A stretch of 33,629 nucleotides of DNA from Deltaproteobacteria bacterium (lineage in GTDB: Bacteria > Desulfobacterota > Desulfuromonadia > Desulfuromonadales > BM103). The stretch lies in the NCBI GenBank assembly GCA_024636215.1, contig JAGXHL010000052.1, positions 1-33,629 of the forward strand, read 5' to 3'. A program made the translations under genes and the position numbers. Below the pieces are notes generated by a model. That model was given only the letters and a program-made list of their open reading frames with translations, was not told where the DNA came from and ran no database searches. Below, in pieces: positions 1-6,697 of this stretch. The stretch's first letter is position 1; each line of letters starts with the position of its first letter.

Positions 1-516
1 GACCTTGATGCCGTTTGCAGGAGCCACTTCAGGGATAAACATCTTGCCTGAGTTGCGCTCCCAATCTGCGGCAAAGCGTTCCAGGTGACCAATCGCAACA
101 GGGGGCTTCTTAAGCTTTAACGTATAGATACAGCTGGCTTCACATTGGATCTCTTGCGGGCACACCCGGCCGCAGACGGCGGGCAAGGCGTTGGTCTCTT
201 TCAATGAACGCGCTGCAGCGGCAAAATCCTGTTTTTCAATGTACTTGATGAATTTAGGGATATTGATACTCACAGGGCATCCCGGAATACAGGTCGGATC
301 AGCACAATCCAGGCAGCGGCGGGCCTCCTCGACAGCCATCTGTTCGCTTAAGCCCTGGTTCACTTCGACATGGCTTTTGGCGCGTTCAGCAGGATTTTCC
401 TCCGGCATTGTGACGCGTTCCAGACTTGTGCGGTCTTTCGCTTTCATCAATTTTCGTAAGGTCTCACGCCATGCCTGGCTGCGTTCTCGTGCTAAGTGTT
501 CGGTCATTTTTTCCAT
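1..516 (-). CDS. NfnB/GltA-like NADPH oxidoreductase, N-terminal part (cut by window edge)
   Basis: Only the first 172 residues are visible; the frame runs off the left edge. Two cysteine clusters typical of the N-terminal [4Fe-4S] domain of glutamate synthase small subunit-like proteins are present (CLDCADPTCIPGC near residues 76-88 and CGRVCPQEIQCEASC near 121-135). The start ATG overlaps the TAA stop of the upstream gene by one base (TAATG), so the pair is translationally coupled. With an NfnA-like partner next to it, the likely product is the large subunit of NADH-dependent ferredoxin:NADP+ oxidoreductase (NfnB, also annotated sulfide dehydrogenase subunit or GltA). That complex couples NADH, ferredoxin and NADP+ by flavin-based electron bifurcation in the cytoplasm. 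A plain glutamate synthase small subunit is the alternative; no large glutamate synthase gene is visible. Confidence 0.88.
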   Translation of the reverse strand, partial: MEKMTEHLARERSQAWRETLRKLMKAKDRTSLERVTMPEENPAERAKSHVEVNQGLSEQMAVEEARRCLDCADPTCIPGCPVSINIPKFIKYIEKQDFAAAARSLKETNALPAVCGRVCPQEIQCEASCIYTLKLKKPPVAIGHLERFAADWERNSGKMFIPEVAPANGIKV

Positions 517-1355
517 TATGCGACGTCTTCCTTAAGAGCTTCGAGAAAGGCTTGATATGCTTTGAACTCTTCATCCTTGAAGCCACCCAGGCGTGTCAGC
601 AATTCGTCGAAATCAACCTCGTGGGCATCAAATTCAGGGCCGTCAACGCAGACGAATTTTGTTGCCCCGCCAACGGAAACCCTGCAGGCACCGCACATCC
701 CTGTGCCATCGACCATGATGGCATTTAAACTGGCCACCGTTGGTACATTGTATTTTTTGGTGAGCAGGCTGCTGAATTTCATCATGACCGCCGGCCCGAT
801 AGTGACGGCAAAATCAACCTTTTCACGCTGGATAATTTCTTCCATGCCATGCGTTACCAGGCCCTGCTTTCCATAGGAACCATCATCCGTCATAATGACG
901 ACTTCATCGGAGAATTCAGCGATCTCCTCTTCGAGGATGATCAACTCTTTGCTTCTTGCCGCTAAAACCGTAATCACACGATTGCCTGCTTTATGCAAGG
1001 CTTCGACAATGGGTAAAAGGGGTGCCGTACCGACGCCACCTCCCGCACATAATACCGTCCCGAACTTTTTAATATGGGTCGCCGATCCGAGCGGGCCAAC
1101 AACGTCGGTGATTGAGTTGCCAATCTGCAGGTTGGCGATTTTATGGCTGGTAACACCCACTTTTTGCACGACCAGGGAAATGGTTCCTGCTTCCGGGTCG
1201 GCAGACGAGATGGTCAATGGTATCCGTTCACCTTTTTTACCGATTTTAACGATGACAAAATGACCCGCTTTGCGTTTCTTTGCTATGCGGGGCGCTTCTA
1301 TGCTGAGCTTTACGACATTTTCGGAGAGATGCTCAATCGATATGATTTTGTTCAT
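516..1355 (-). CDS. nfnA: NfnA-like FAD/NAD-binding [2Fe-2S] subunit (sulfide/dihydroorotate dehydrogenase-like)
   Basis: 279 residues, normal length for NfnA/PyrK-like electron transfer subunits. An FAD-binding half carries the RIPLT flavin motif around residues 64-68. A nucleotide-binding half has a glycine-rich segment (CAGGGVGTAPLLP, about residue 104). The C-terminal segment GMCGACRVSVGG followed by FVCVDGPEFD supplies the cysteines of a [2Fe-2S] cluster. The stop overlaps the start of the NfnB-like gene, which fixes the operon order nfnA-nfnB. Expected role: NADH-side subunit of the bifurcating transhydrogenase. PyrK of dihydroorotate dehydrogenase is the main alternative, but no pyrD lies beside it and the downstream partner has the GltA/NfnB cluster pattern. 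Confidence 0.88.
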   Translation of the reverse strand: MNKIISIEHLSENVVKLSIEAPRIAKKRKAGHFVIVKIGKKGERIPLTISSADPEAGTISLVVQKVGVTSHKIANLQIGNSITDVVGPLGSATHIKKFGTVLCAGGGVGTAPLLPIVEALHKAGNRVITVLAARSKELIILEEEIAEFSDEVVIMTDDGSYGKQGLVTHGMEEIIQREKVDFAVTIGPAVMMKFSSLLTKKYNVPTVASLNAIMVDGTGMCGACRVSVGGATKFVCVDGPEFDAHEVDFDELLTRLGGFKDEEFKAYQAFLEALKEDVA

Positions 1356-1544
1356 AGTCTAGCACTTTCGCTGGTCACGCAATCTGGGCATTGTCGATCT
1401 AACCCGTCTCTGGTTTGGAAACCCCTGAGTTCGATGCTTACGTAACTAATGCCAATGGCCCACCGCCCGAGGATTGAATCATAACAGACAGAGTCTTCCT
1501 GGCAACAGGATGTCCCCCGCTGGCCAGACGATTCTTGCCTGCTG

Positions 1545-1697
1545 ACGCATTTACAGAAAATATCTGGACATGAAAAATCCACCCTCGAAATTTTTCGCCA
1601 GCACGGCGGCCAAATGCACGTGAGCGAAGCCCATGCTCAGGGCATCAGTCGTTACTTACGGTTGCATCATGTCGGAGGTTCTTGGCAGCAAGGCTGA
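1545..1697 (+). pseudogene. Fragment resembling the N-terminal domain of an AbiEi-type antitoxin
   Basis: An open frame without a start codon reads THLQKISGHEK, then STLEIFRQHGGQMHVSEA, then HAQGISRY, before continuing in unrelated sequence to a TGA. The FRQHGG...SEA...GISRY pattern resembles the N-terminal winged-helix region of AbiEi/type IV toxin-antitoxin antitoxins. The first codon is ACG where an ATG would be expected, and homology appears to stop after about 38 codons. No toxin partner follows. It is probably a decayed remnant, recognised from memory of the family only. It lies in the 430-bp gap between the divergent nfnA and bfr genes; nothing else coding is evident in that gap. Confidence 0.4.
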
Positions 1698-1700
1698 AAA

Positions 1701-1728
1701 TTGCATATGTAGAACTTAGTGGTAATAT
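1701..1728 (+). promoter_or_regulatory. Candidate sigma70-type promoter of bfr
   Basis: TTGCAT and TAATAT are separated by 16 bases, about 56 bases upstream of the bfr start codon. Spacing and hexamers fit a housekeeping promoter. No Fur-box-like palindrome was confidently seen. Confidence 0.4.
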
Positions 1729-1784
1729 TTACACTTGTTTCGAAGAAGGGGTTTCCCTCATACAAATCCAAGGAGGTTGCTTAC

Positions 1785-2258
1785 ATGAAAGGTAACGAGA
1801 ATATTATCAACGCCCTCAACGATCGCCTGGCTGAAGAACTGAGTGCCATCAACCAGTATTTTGTCCATGCCGAGATGTGCGAAGACTGGGGCTACAAGAC
1901 CCTGCAGACAGAGATCAGGGAGCGCTCGATTCAGGAGATGAAACACGCCGAGAAGCTGATCGAGCGCATCCTGTTCCTCGAAGGCCAGCCGATCGTATCC
2001 AAGCTTGGCCCGATCTCGATCGGCAAAAAGGTCGATGAGATGCACACGAAAGACTGGAACTTGGAGTTCGACGCCGTGCAGAAGTACAACGAAACCATCA
2101 AGCTGTGCTCCGAACTGGGCGACAACAACACCAAGACCATACTCGAAGGCATTCTCGCCGACGAAGAGATGCATATCGACTGGCTCGAGGAGCAGCAGGA
2201 CCAGATCGAGCAGATGGGTATCCAGAACTATCTGGCCGATCAGACCGGCAAGTCTTGA
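1785..2258 (+). CDS. bfr: Bacterioferritin
   Basis: 157 residues, the usual bacterioferritin length. The start at 1785 is chosen because AAGGAGG sits 8 bases upstream and because the protein then aligns from MKGNENIIN, like E. coli Bfr; an in-frame upstream ATG at 1719 would add 22 unrelated residues. The ferroxidase ligands are all in register: E18, E51, H54, E94, E127 and H130. M52, the axial ligand of the inter-subunit haem, is present in QEMKHAEK. The protein should form the 24-subunit shell that oxidises Fe(II) and stores iron as ferric mineral in the cytoplasm, protecting against Fenton chemistry. It is a single-gene unit with its own promoter and terminator. Confidence 0.97.
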   Translation: MKGNENIINALNDRLAEELSAINQYFVHAEMCEDWGYKTLQTEIRERSIQEMKHAEKLIERILFLEGQPIVSKLGPISIGKKVDEMHTKDWNLEFDAVQKYNETIKLCSELGDNNTKTILEGILADEEMHIDWLEEQQDQIEQMGIQNYLADQTGKS

Positions 2259-2285
2259 TCCAAAGCCCACTTAAAGACGTCTCCG

Positions 2286-2318
2286 AACGGCCGATGATTT
2301 ACGTCGGCCGTTTTTTTT
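2286..2318 (+). terminator. Intrinsic terminator after bfr
   Basis: A perfect 9-bp stem, AACGGCCGA (2286-2294) with TCGGCCGTT (2304-2312), has a 9-base loop and runs into an uninterrupted T tract at 2311-2318. It lies 28 bases after the bfr stop. Confidence 0.92.
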
Positions 2319-2704
2319 AAACCCAGGGGAAATGCAATGGAGCAGAGAGGGGGAATTCGATGGTAAACCCCAATATCATGACTCTCCGATGTGTTGTTAC
2401 AGAGATAAATCTTTAAGACCGAAACTATCTACGCGCAACATCTGACACAATATTGTCCCAACCCAATAGTGTGGCATGCTGTAGGAAATGCTGTCCCAAA
2501 TCTTCAGTCAAAACTCTCCGGCATCAACATAGTCGCAAAAAAAATCCACCTGAAAACAACACTTTGACTGGCTGGCGCCAGCACAACAGGCAAGGCCGTG
2601 AAAAAGTCTTCTTCCCGGCACAGGGGTTGCTCTATCTAAAATCAAGAACTTCGCGGAACTTGGAAGGGGCTCGGGAAAAACACTGGTTGACACAGGAGGT
2701 ACCG
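2319..2704. other. Intergenic stretch without recognised gene
   Basis: No convincing reading frame. It contains a single CTGACACA octamer near 2446-2453, the same octamer that recurs in the 10-13 kb island, but without the rest of that repeat. AGGAGG at its right end serves as ribosome binding site of the VanZ-like gene. The AT-rich first half could hold a promoter, not assigned. Confidence 0.4.
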
Positions 2705-3157
2705 ATGACTCACAAAACAACAGCAAGATCGCTATTGATTGCTCAATTACTGGCTTTTCTGCTTTGGGGCGGCACTATATTCTGGCTTTCCCTGACGGCC
2801 AATCCACCTGTATTCAAAGGGCTTTTGAGTTGGGACAAGTTGCAGCATGCTAGCGCATACGGTTTTTTGAGCCTGCTGGTTGCCCAGTTTCTGCTCTGCT
2901 TGCCAGGTCGGTTCTCGCGGCGGGCATGGTGGCTTGCCATCCTGACGGCGGTTGTTTGCGGTGGCTTTGTAGAAATTCTGCAATGGCAGATGCAGGCAGG
3001 TCGCGTCGCCGAATGGGGAGATCTGCTCGCAAATACCCTCGGCGCCTGCTTCTCTTGCGTCTTGTTTCGCCAGGCCACTCTTTTAAAGCTGCGGCGCATT
3101 GCAAGGCCGGCTGAAATGCATAAAAAGGGTCAACTGGGCGAACTGACATTGACATGA
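2705..3157 (+). CDS. VanZ-like family membrane protein
   Basis: 150 residues from the ATG at 2705, which has ACAGGAGG just upstream; the open frame extends further back to 2453 but without a ribosome binding site or family similarity. Features of the VanZ-like family: a first membrane segment (LLIAQLLAFLLWGGTIFWLS, residues 9-28), then DKLQHASAYGFLSLL with the conserved Asp/Lys and His, two further membrane helices, and the REWGDLLANTLGA-like signature, here RVAEWGDLLANTLGA. The biochemical role of non-glycopeptide VanZ-like proteins is not settled. The last residues (KKGQLGELTLT) are encoded across the junction with an IS110 relic, so the natural C terminus may have been replaced by that insertion or deletion event. 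Confidence 0.8.
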   Translation: MTHKTTARSLLIAQLLAFLLWGGTIFWLSLTANPPVFKGLLSWDKLQHASAYGFLSLLVAQFLLCLPGRFSRRAWWLAILTAVVCGGFVEILQWQMQAGRVAEWGDLLANTLGACFSCVLFRQATLLKLRRIARPAEMHKKGQLGELTLT

Positions 3158-3215
3158 AAGACATTTTTTGCCAAGTCCAGGCCGACAGTGGTAATATTCA
3201 TCTTGATCTCCTCTC
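3130..3215 (-). mobile_element. 5' remnant of an IS110-family transposase gene
   Basis: On the minus strand, a GAGAGGAGAT ribosome binding site (3206-3215) precedes an ATG at 3201 that opens MNITTVGLDLAKNVFHV, the characteristic start of IS110-type DEDD transposases (first catalytic Asp in GLDLAKN). After FHV (about 3151) the frame diverges and stops at 3130, inside the VanZ-like gene. Only the first 17 codons of a transposase of about 340 residues remain, so this is a deletion scar rather than a functional element. The 80 bases upstream (3216-3295) may be the left end of the old IS. Confidence 0.72.
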
Positions 3216-3365
3216 GCATCTTGTTAATGGAAGGTTGCTTTTTCTCCATTATGGCGCATTGACGCCGATGTAGGTAGCGGGGGGAGACCATCCATCTCAT
3301 CAATAGCCTGCCAGGATGATGGAAATTCCTCAGATAGCCGAGAGTGAGTCACATCAGGGGGGCAC

Positions 3366-4982
3366 GTGACCAGAGAGCAGCACCTTGAGCAATTGAAAGC
3401 CGGGCACACCTTTGACCTGCTCATCATCGGCGGCGGCGCAACCGGTTGCGGAGTCGCTCTCGATGCAGCAAGCCGAGGCCTGAAAGTGGCCCTGGTTGAA
3501 AAGAACGACTTCTCCGAAGGCACCAGCAGCCGCAGCACCAAACTGGTTCACGGCGGGGTCCGCTACCTCGAGGCCGCAGTCAAGAAACTGGACCGGGTCC
3601 AGTACCATCTGGTCAGGGATGGTCTCAGGGAACGTTTCCGGTTGCTGAAAAATGCGCCGCATCTCTCCAATCGACTGCCGCTGGTCACCCCTCTTTATCG
3701 TTGGATCGATGTCCCCTATATTTTTATCGGCCTCAAGCTCTACGATCTCCTCTCCGGAAAACATCACATTGGTCACAGCCAGTTGCTCAGCCGCAAAGAA
3801 GCATTGCGCCGTTTCCCGATGCTGAAACCAGAAGGACTTAAAGCCGGTGTCCTCTACTACGACGGCCAGTTCCACGATGCCCGCATGGCCCTGTCCCTGG
3901 CTTTGACCGCTCAGCGTCAGGGCGCCACCATCAGCAATCACCTTGCCGTCACCGGGTTGATAAAGAACAAAGGCAGGATCTGCGGGGCCGAGTTGACCGA
4001 TTCGCTCACCGGGGACAGCTGGGCACTCCAGGCCAGGGGCGTCGTCAATGCCACCGGCCCTTTTGCCGACCGGATCAGGAAGCTGGATAACCCTGACGCG
4101 GATGAGATTATTTCTGCCAGCACAGGGATTCACATTGTCCTCGATAAACGTTTTGCGCCACCCGACACAGGCCTGATGATCCCTGAAACCGAGGATGGCC
4201 GTGTTCTGTTTGTGTTGCCCTGGGAAGATCATGCGCTGATCGGCACCACGGACGAACCGGCAGCCATCACAGATCATCCCAAGCCTCGCGAAGAGGAAAT
4301 CGATTACCTGCTGCGTCACGTCGGCCGATATTTCAATCTCAAGGTCGAGAGGTCCGACATCAAGGCCGCCTGGAGTGGTTTAAGGCCGCTGGTGCGCGAC
4401 CCGCAGGCGATAGACACCGCTAGCCTGGCCAGAGACCATGTGATCGAGGTGAGCACAAACGGCTTGCTGACAATTGCCGGCGGCAAATGGACTACCTACC
4501 GGGAAATGGCGATGGACACCGTAGATAAGGCCTTAAAGTGCTTCCAACTCGAAGCACCGAGCCCGAGCTGCCAAACCGAGGGACTGCCGGTCCTCGGCGG
4601 GGCCGACTATCACGCCCGAGACGCTCAGGTTTTAGTCGAACAATATGGCTTTGCAGCAGACATCGCGGCTTATCTGCTTCGCACCTACGGTGATCAGGCG
4701 GAGCAGGTTGCCAGACTCAACAGACCGCCAGGGGGCACACGCCTGGTCGAGGGTCATCCGATCCTCGAGGCTGAGGTGCTCTACGCAGCGCGCTACGAAA
4801 TGGCTGAACGGGTGATTGATGTGCTGGCCCGGCGGACGCCCCTGGCCCTGATTGATGTTGCGGCCGCCAGGTCGGCGGCTCCCAGGGTGCTGGAGATCAT
4901 GGCCGAGGAGTTGGGCTGGGATGAGCAGCGTTGCAATGAGGAACGTCAATTTACAGAGCAACGTTTAAGCGAAGGGCTTTAG
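3366..4982 (+). CDS. glpD: FAD-dependent glycerol-3-phosphate dehydrogenase
   Basis: 538 residues. The GTG start at 3366 follows AGGGGGGC (3355-3363). An N-terminal FAD-binding Rossmann segment (LLIIGGGATGCGVALDAASRG, residues 18-38) is followed by the family signatures GTSSRSTKLVHGGVRYLE and, later, IAGGKWTTYREMA. The C-terminal extension beyond residue 400 matches the GlpD C-terminal domain. It oxidises sn-glycerol 3-phosphate to dihydroxyacetone phosphate at the inner membrane, passing electrons to quinone. No glpK, glpF or glpR is adjacent, so it seems to be transcribed alone. The gene ends at the start of a dispersed 88-bp repeat whose first base overlaps the TAG stop. Confidence 0.95.
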   Translation: MTREQHLEQLKAGHTFDLLIIGGGATGCGVALDAASRGLKVALVEKNDFSEGTSSRSTKLVHGGVRYLEAAVKKLDRVQYHLVRDGLRERFRLLKNAPHLSNRLPLVTPLYRWIDVPYIFIGLKLYDLLSGKHHIGHSQLLSRKEALRRFPMLKPEGLKAGVLYYDGQFHDARMALSLALTAQRQGATISNHLAVTGLIKNKGRICGAELTDSLTGDSWALQARGVVNATGPFADRIRKLDNPDADEIISASTGIHIVLDKRFAPPDTGLMIPETEDGRVLFVLPWEDHALIGTTDEPAAITDHPKPREEEIDYLLRHVGRYFNLKVERSDIKAAWSGLRPLVRDPQAIDTASLARDHVIEVSTNGLLTIAGGKWTTYREMAMDTVDKALKCFQLEAPSPSCQTEGLPVLGGADYHARDAQVLVEQYGFAADIAAYLLRTYGDQAEQVARLNRPPGGTRLVEGHPILEAEVLYAARYEMAERVIDVLARRTPLALIDVAAARSAAPRVLEIMAEELGWDEQRCNEERQFTEQRLSEGL

Positions 4983-5067
4983 CTGGTTTTCGTCCGGAAA
5001 CGGCCCTTTTCCGCAATCTCTGCGTCAATCTACGGATTTGATTGTGCGGCGTAAAGCACTACGCCTC
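4980..5067. repeat. 88-bp dispersed repeat, copy 1
   Basis: Aligns without gaps to 19826-19913, with 4 differences in 88 bases. Each copy begins at or just after a stop codon (glpD here, the AIM24-like gene there). It contains internal hairpins, for example GGCGTA/TACGCC near its end and CGGAA/TTCCG near its start. No coding potential. It may act as a transcript 3'-end structure or be a mobile non-coding element. Confidence 0.85.
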
Positions 5068-5111
5068 CGCTCAAATCCTTGATTTCTTTGACCTTGCGAA
5101 AAATTGCTCGC

Positions 5112-5162
5112 TTCCAGATCGAAAACTGCACCCTGCCCATCCGGAGTTTCCGGATGGGCACT
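5112..5162. repeat. Palindromic repeat with TTCCAGATCGAAAACT head, copy 1
   Basis: TTCCAGATCGAAAACT is followed by a perfect 11-bp hairpin, TGCCCATCCGG (5134-5144) with CCGGATGGGCA (5150-5160), loop AGTTT. Related copies lie at 27335-27384 and, degenerate, at 31091-31132. There is no T tract, so it is not a classical terminator. Confidence 0.75.
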
Positions 5163-5282
5163 GGCTGGTTTTCCATCGGCAAACGCCACTTTCCCAGGAG
5201 TCAAATAGCTTCTCGTTTGCAGGAATCAAAGCAATTTTTTTTGTCAGTTATGTTGTCTGATAATTTTTGTCGGGTATTTTGA

Positions 5283-5311
5283 CCCCGGTCATGTTTTTGG
5301 CCGGGGTTTTT
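5283..5311 (+). terminator. Intrinsic terminator or attenuator ahead of the Hcp cluster
   Basis: Stem CCCCGGTCA (5283-5291) with TGGCCGGGG (5298-5306), nine pairs including one G-U, six-base loop, then five T residues. It stands 300 bases after glpD and only 43 bases before the first gene of the next cluster. It either ends the glpD transcript late or attenuates the leader of the stress cluster. Confidence 0.75.
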
Positions 5312-5354
5312 GCTTATTCTGGGCTCAACAAGACGAAAAAAGGAGTTTTTAGAG

Positions 5355-5579
5355 ATGAATTTGAACAACGGAATCGGCGAACAAGCCATTAATAAAACCA
5401 TCGAAGACCATCCTGTGATCGGCGAGATTTTACAGAAATACGATATCGGCTGTGTGACCTGCGGGGTCGGCATCTGTCGGGTCAAGGATGTGGTTTCGAT
5501 CCACGCTTTAGGCGATGAGGTCGAAGCGCAAATTGAAAAAGAAATCAACCATTACCTCGATAACAAACAAGGAGCATGA
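5355..5579 (+). CDS. Small CxxC redox protein of the DUF1858/ScdA-N type
   Basis: 74 residues. The start at 5355 has AAAAAGGAG about 10 bases upstream; an upstream in-frame ATG at 5310 lies inside the terminator's T tract and is unlikely. The sequence TIEDHPVIGEILQKYDIGCVTC, then GVGICRVKDV, resembles the small domain that accompanies hybrid cluster proteins (DUF1858-like) and the N-terminal domain of ScdA/YtfE di-iron repair proteins. Three cysteines (residues 34, 37 and 42) could form a redox disulfide or bind iron. It is the first gene of a run that continues with a short Fe-S protein and a hemerythrin, and hcp follows. Family assignment is from pattern recognition; the function is not demonstrated. 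Confidence 0.72.
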   Translation: MNLNNGIGEQAINKTIEDHPVIGEILQKYDIGCVTCGVGICRVKDVVSIHALGDEVEAQIEKEINHYLDNKQGA

Positions 5580-5581
5580 AG

Positions 5582-6040
5582 ATGAGTAAACTTGCCTGTG
5601 GATGCCCGGGTGCCAATGTTCGCACCATCGAAAGAAACGAAACGGAAAACCTGACCTGTACGGATAGCCGTCCTTCGGAGTTGCAGCAGTGGCCGACCCA
5701 GTTGCAGCTGGTGCCGCCGCACGCACCCTATTTGCAGAATGCACATCTGCTGATCGCTGCGGACTGTGTCCCCTTTGCTTATGCTGATTTTCACAAGGAT
5801 TTTATCAAGGGCCGAGTGCTGGTTAATGCCTGCCCGAAGCTGGACGATACCAGTCCTTATGTTGAAAAGCTCGCAGCGATCATCGCCCGGAACGACATCC
5901 AATCCGTCACAGTGACGATCATGGAGGTGCCTTGCTGCCGTGGCATGGCGATGTTTGCGCAGCAGGCGATTGCACAGTCCGGCAAGGACGTACCACTCGA
6001 AGTTGCTGTGATCGGTGTTGACGGCCGCAGAAAGGCATAA
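5582..6040 (+). CDS. Short Fe-S oxidoreductase-type protein lacking the ferredoxin domain
   Basis: 152 residues from the ATG at 5582, which has AAGGAG 8 bases upstream; an ATG at 5576 overlaps the previous stop but is too close to that site. It resembles the C-terminal part of iron-sulfur cluster-binding proteins that often accompany hcp in anaerobes, with CGCPG at the N terminus, WPTQLQLVPPHAPY in the middle, then AADCVPFAYADF, NACPKLDD and EVPCCRGM. The two 4Fe-4S ferredoxin motifs usually found ahead of this region are absent. Several conserved cysteines remain, so a metal- or thiol-based role is possible. It lies between the CxxC protein and the hemerythrin with gaps under 10 bases, clearly one operon. 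Confidence 0.7.
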   Translation: MSKLACGCPGANVRTIERNETENLTCTDSRPSELQQWPTQLQLVPPHAPYLQNAHLLIAADCVPFAYADFHKDFIKGRVLVNACPKLDDTSPYVEKLAAIIARNDIQSVTVTIMEVPCCRGMAMFAQQAIAQSGKDVPLEVAVIGVDGRRKA

Positions 6041-6044
6041 AACA

Positions 6045-6599
6045 ATGAAAACCAACGTGACCCGGGTGATGGTTGACGAACATAAACTGATCCTGCGCAT
6101 GATTGCCCTGGTTGAGAAGAACACGCAATTGCTTGAACAAGGCAAGTTCCGCGACTGGCAGTTTTATCTCGATGCGGTAGACTTCATTCGCAACTACGCG
6201 GATCGTTTTCATCATGCCAAGGAAGAGGATGTGTTGTTTGTTGAATTGATCAGGAACGGCATGCCGGAAAAGCAGTCACCAATCGAAGCGATGCATATGG
6301 AGCATGATCAGGGCCGTGCCCATGTGCGAGCTATCGAAGAAGCGGCTCAAAAATCACTCGCTGGTGAGGTCGGGCAAACGGCCGTTATCGCTGAAAATGC
6401 CAAAGGATATGCGGCCTTGTTGCGTGGGCACATTGACAAGGAGAACGATATCCTGTATCCGCTGGCGGAACGAATTCTGCCGCAAGAGGTTCGCGACCGG
6501 ATGCTGGCTGCTTATGCCCGGGCGGAAGCGAAAACTCCGCAGCTGGAAGAAAAATACCTCAAGCTGGTTGAACGCTATGAACAGCAGGTGGCTGCTTGA
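6045..6599 (+). CDS. Hemerythrin-like di-iron protein
   Basis: 184 residues, start at 6045, five bases after the previous stop. The four-helix HHE pattern is visible: H13 in DEHKLI, H56/H57 with E60/E61 in FHHAKEED, H84/H87 in MHMEHDQG, and H129/E133 in LRGHIDKEND. These are the expected ligands for a non-haem di-iron centre that binds O2 or NO, or donates iron for Fe-S repair. Together with the ScdA-like small protein two genes upstream, the pair could do in separate polypeptides what YtfE/ScdA (RIC) proteins do in one. A 98-base gap with its own promoter separates it from hcp. Confidence 0.88.
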   Translation: MKTNVTRVMVDEHKLILRMIALVEKNTQLLEQGKFRDWQFYLDAVDFIRNYADRFHHAKEEDVLFVELIRNGMPEKQSPIEAMHMEHDQGRAHVRAIEEAAQKSLAGEVGQTAVIAENAKGYAALLRGHIDKENDILYPLAERILPQEVRDRMLAAYARAEAKTPQLEEKYLKLVERYEQQVAA

Positions 6600-6612
6600 A
6601 TATTTAAAAACA

Positions 6613-6640
6613 TTGAACAATTATAAATAGCTGATATTAT
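6613..6640 (+). promoter_or_regulatory. Candidate promoter of hcp
   Basis: TTGAAC (6613-6618) and TATTAT (6635-6640) are 16 bases apart in an AT-rich gap just upstream of hcp. No clear palindrome of the HcpR, NsrR or NorR type could be recognised, so regulation is left open. Confidence 0.4.
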
Positions 6641-6697
6641 TGTATTTTATTAAAGTAAGCCCGTCTCATAAACTCTCAGCAAAAGGAGAAAAACGAT

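Noticed and set aside
1352..1582. 76-codon minus-strand frame upstream of nfnA
   Set aside because: Cys/Ser-rich, no ribosome binding site, overlaps the nfnA start region; not protein-like.
2446..2453. Extra CTGACACA octamer far from the island
   Set aside because: Only the octamer is shared; spacing and flanks do not match the island repeats, so it may be chance.
3354..4319. 321-codon frame antisense to glpD
   Set aside because: Shadow of a GC-biased gene; glpD has clear FAD-binding and family motifs.
6600..6697. HcpR or NsrR operator upstream of hcp
   Set aside because: No convincing palindrome; only a plain promoter can be proposed.
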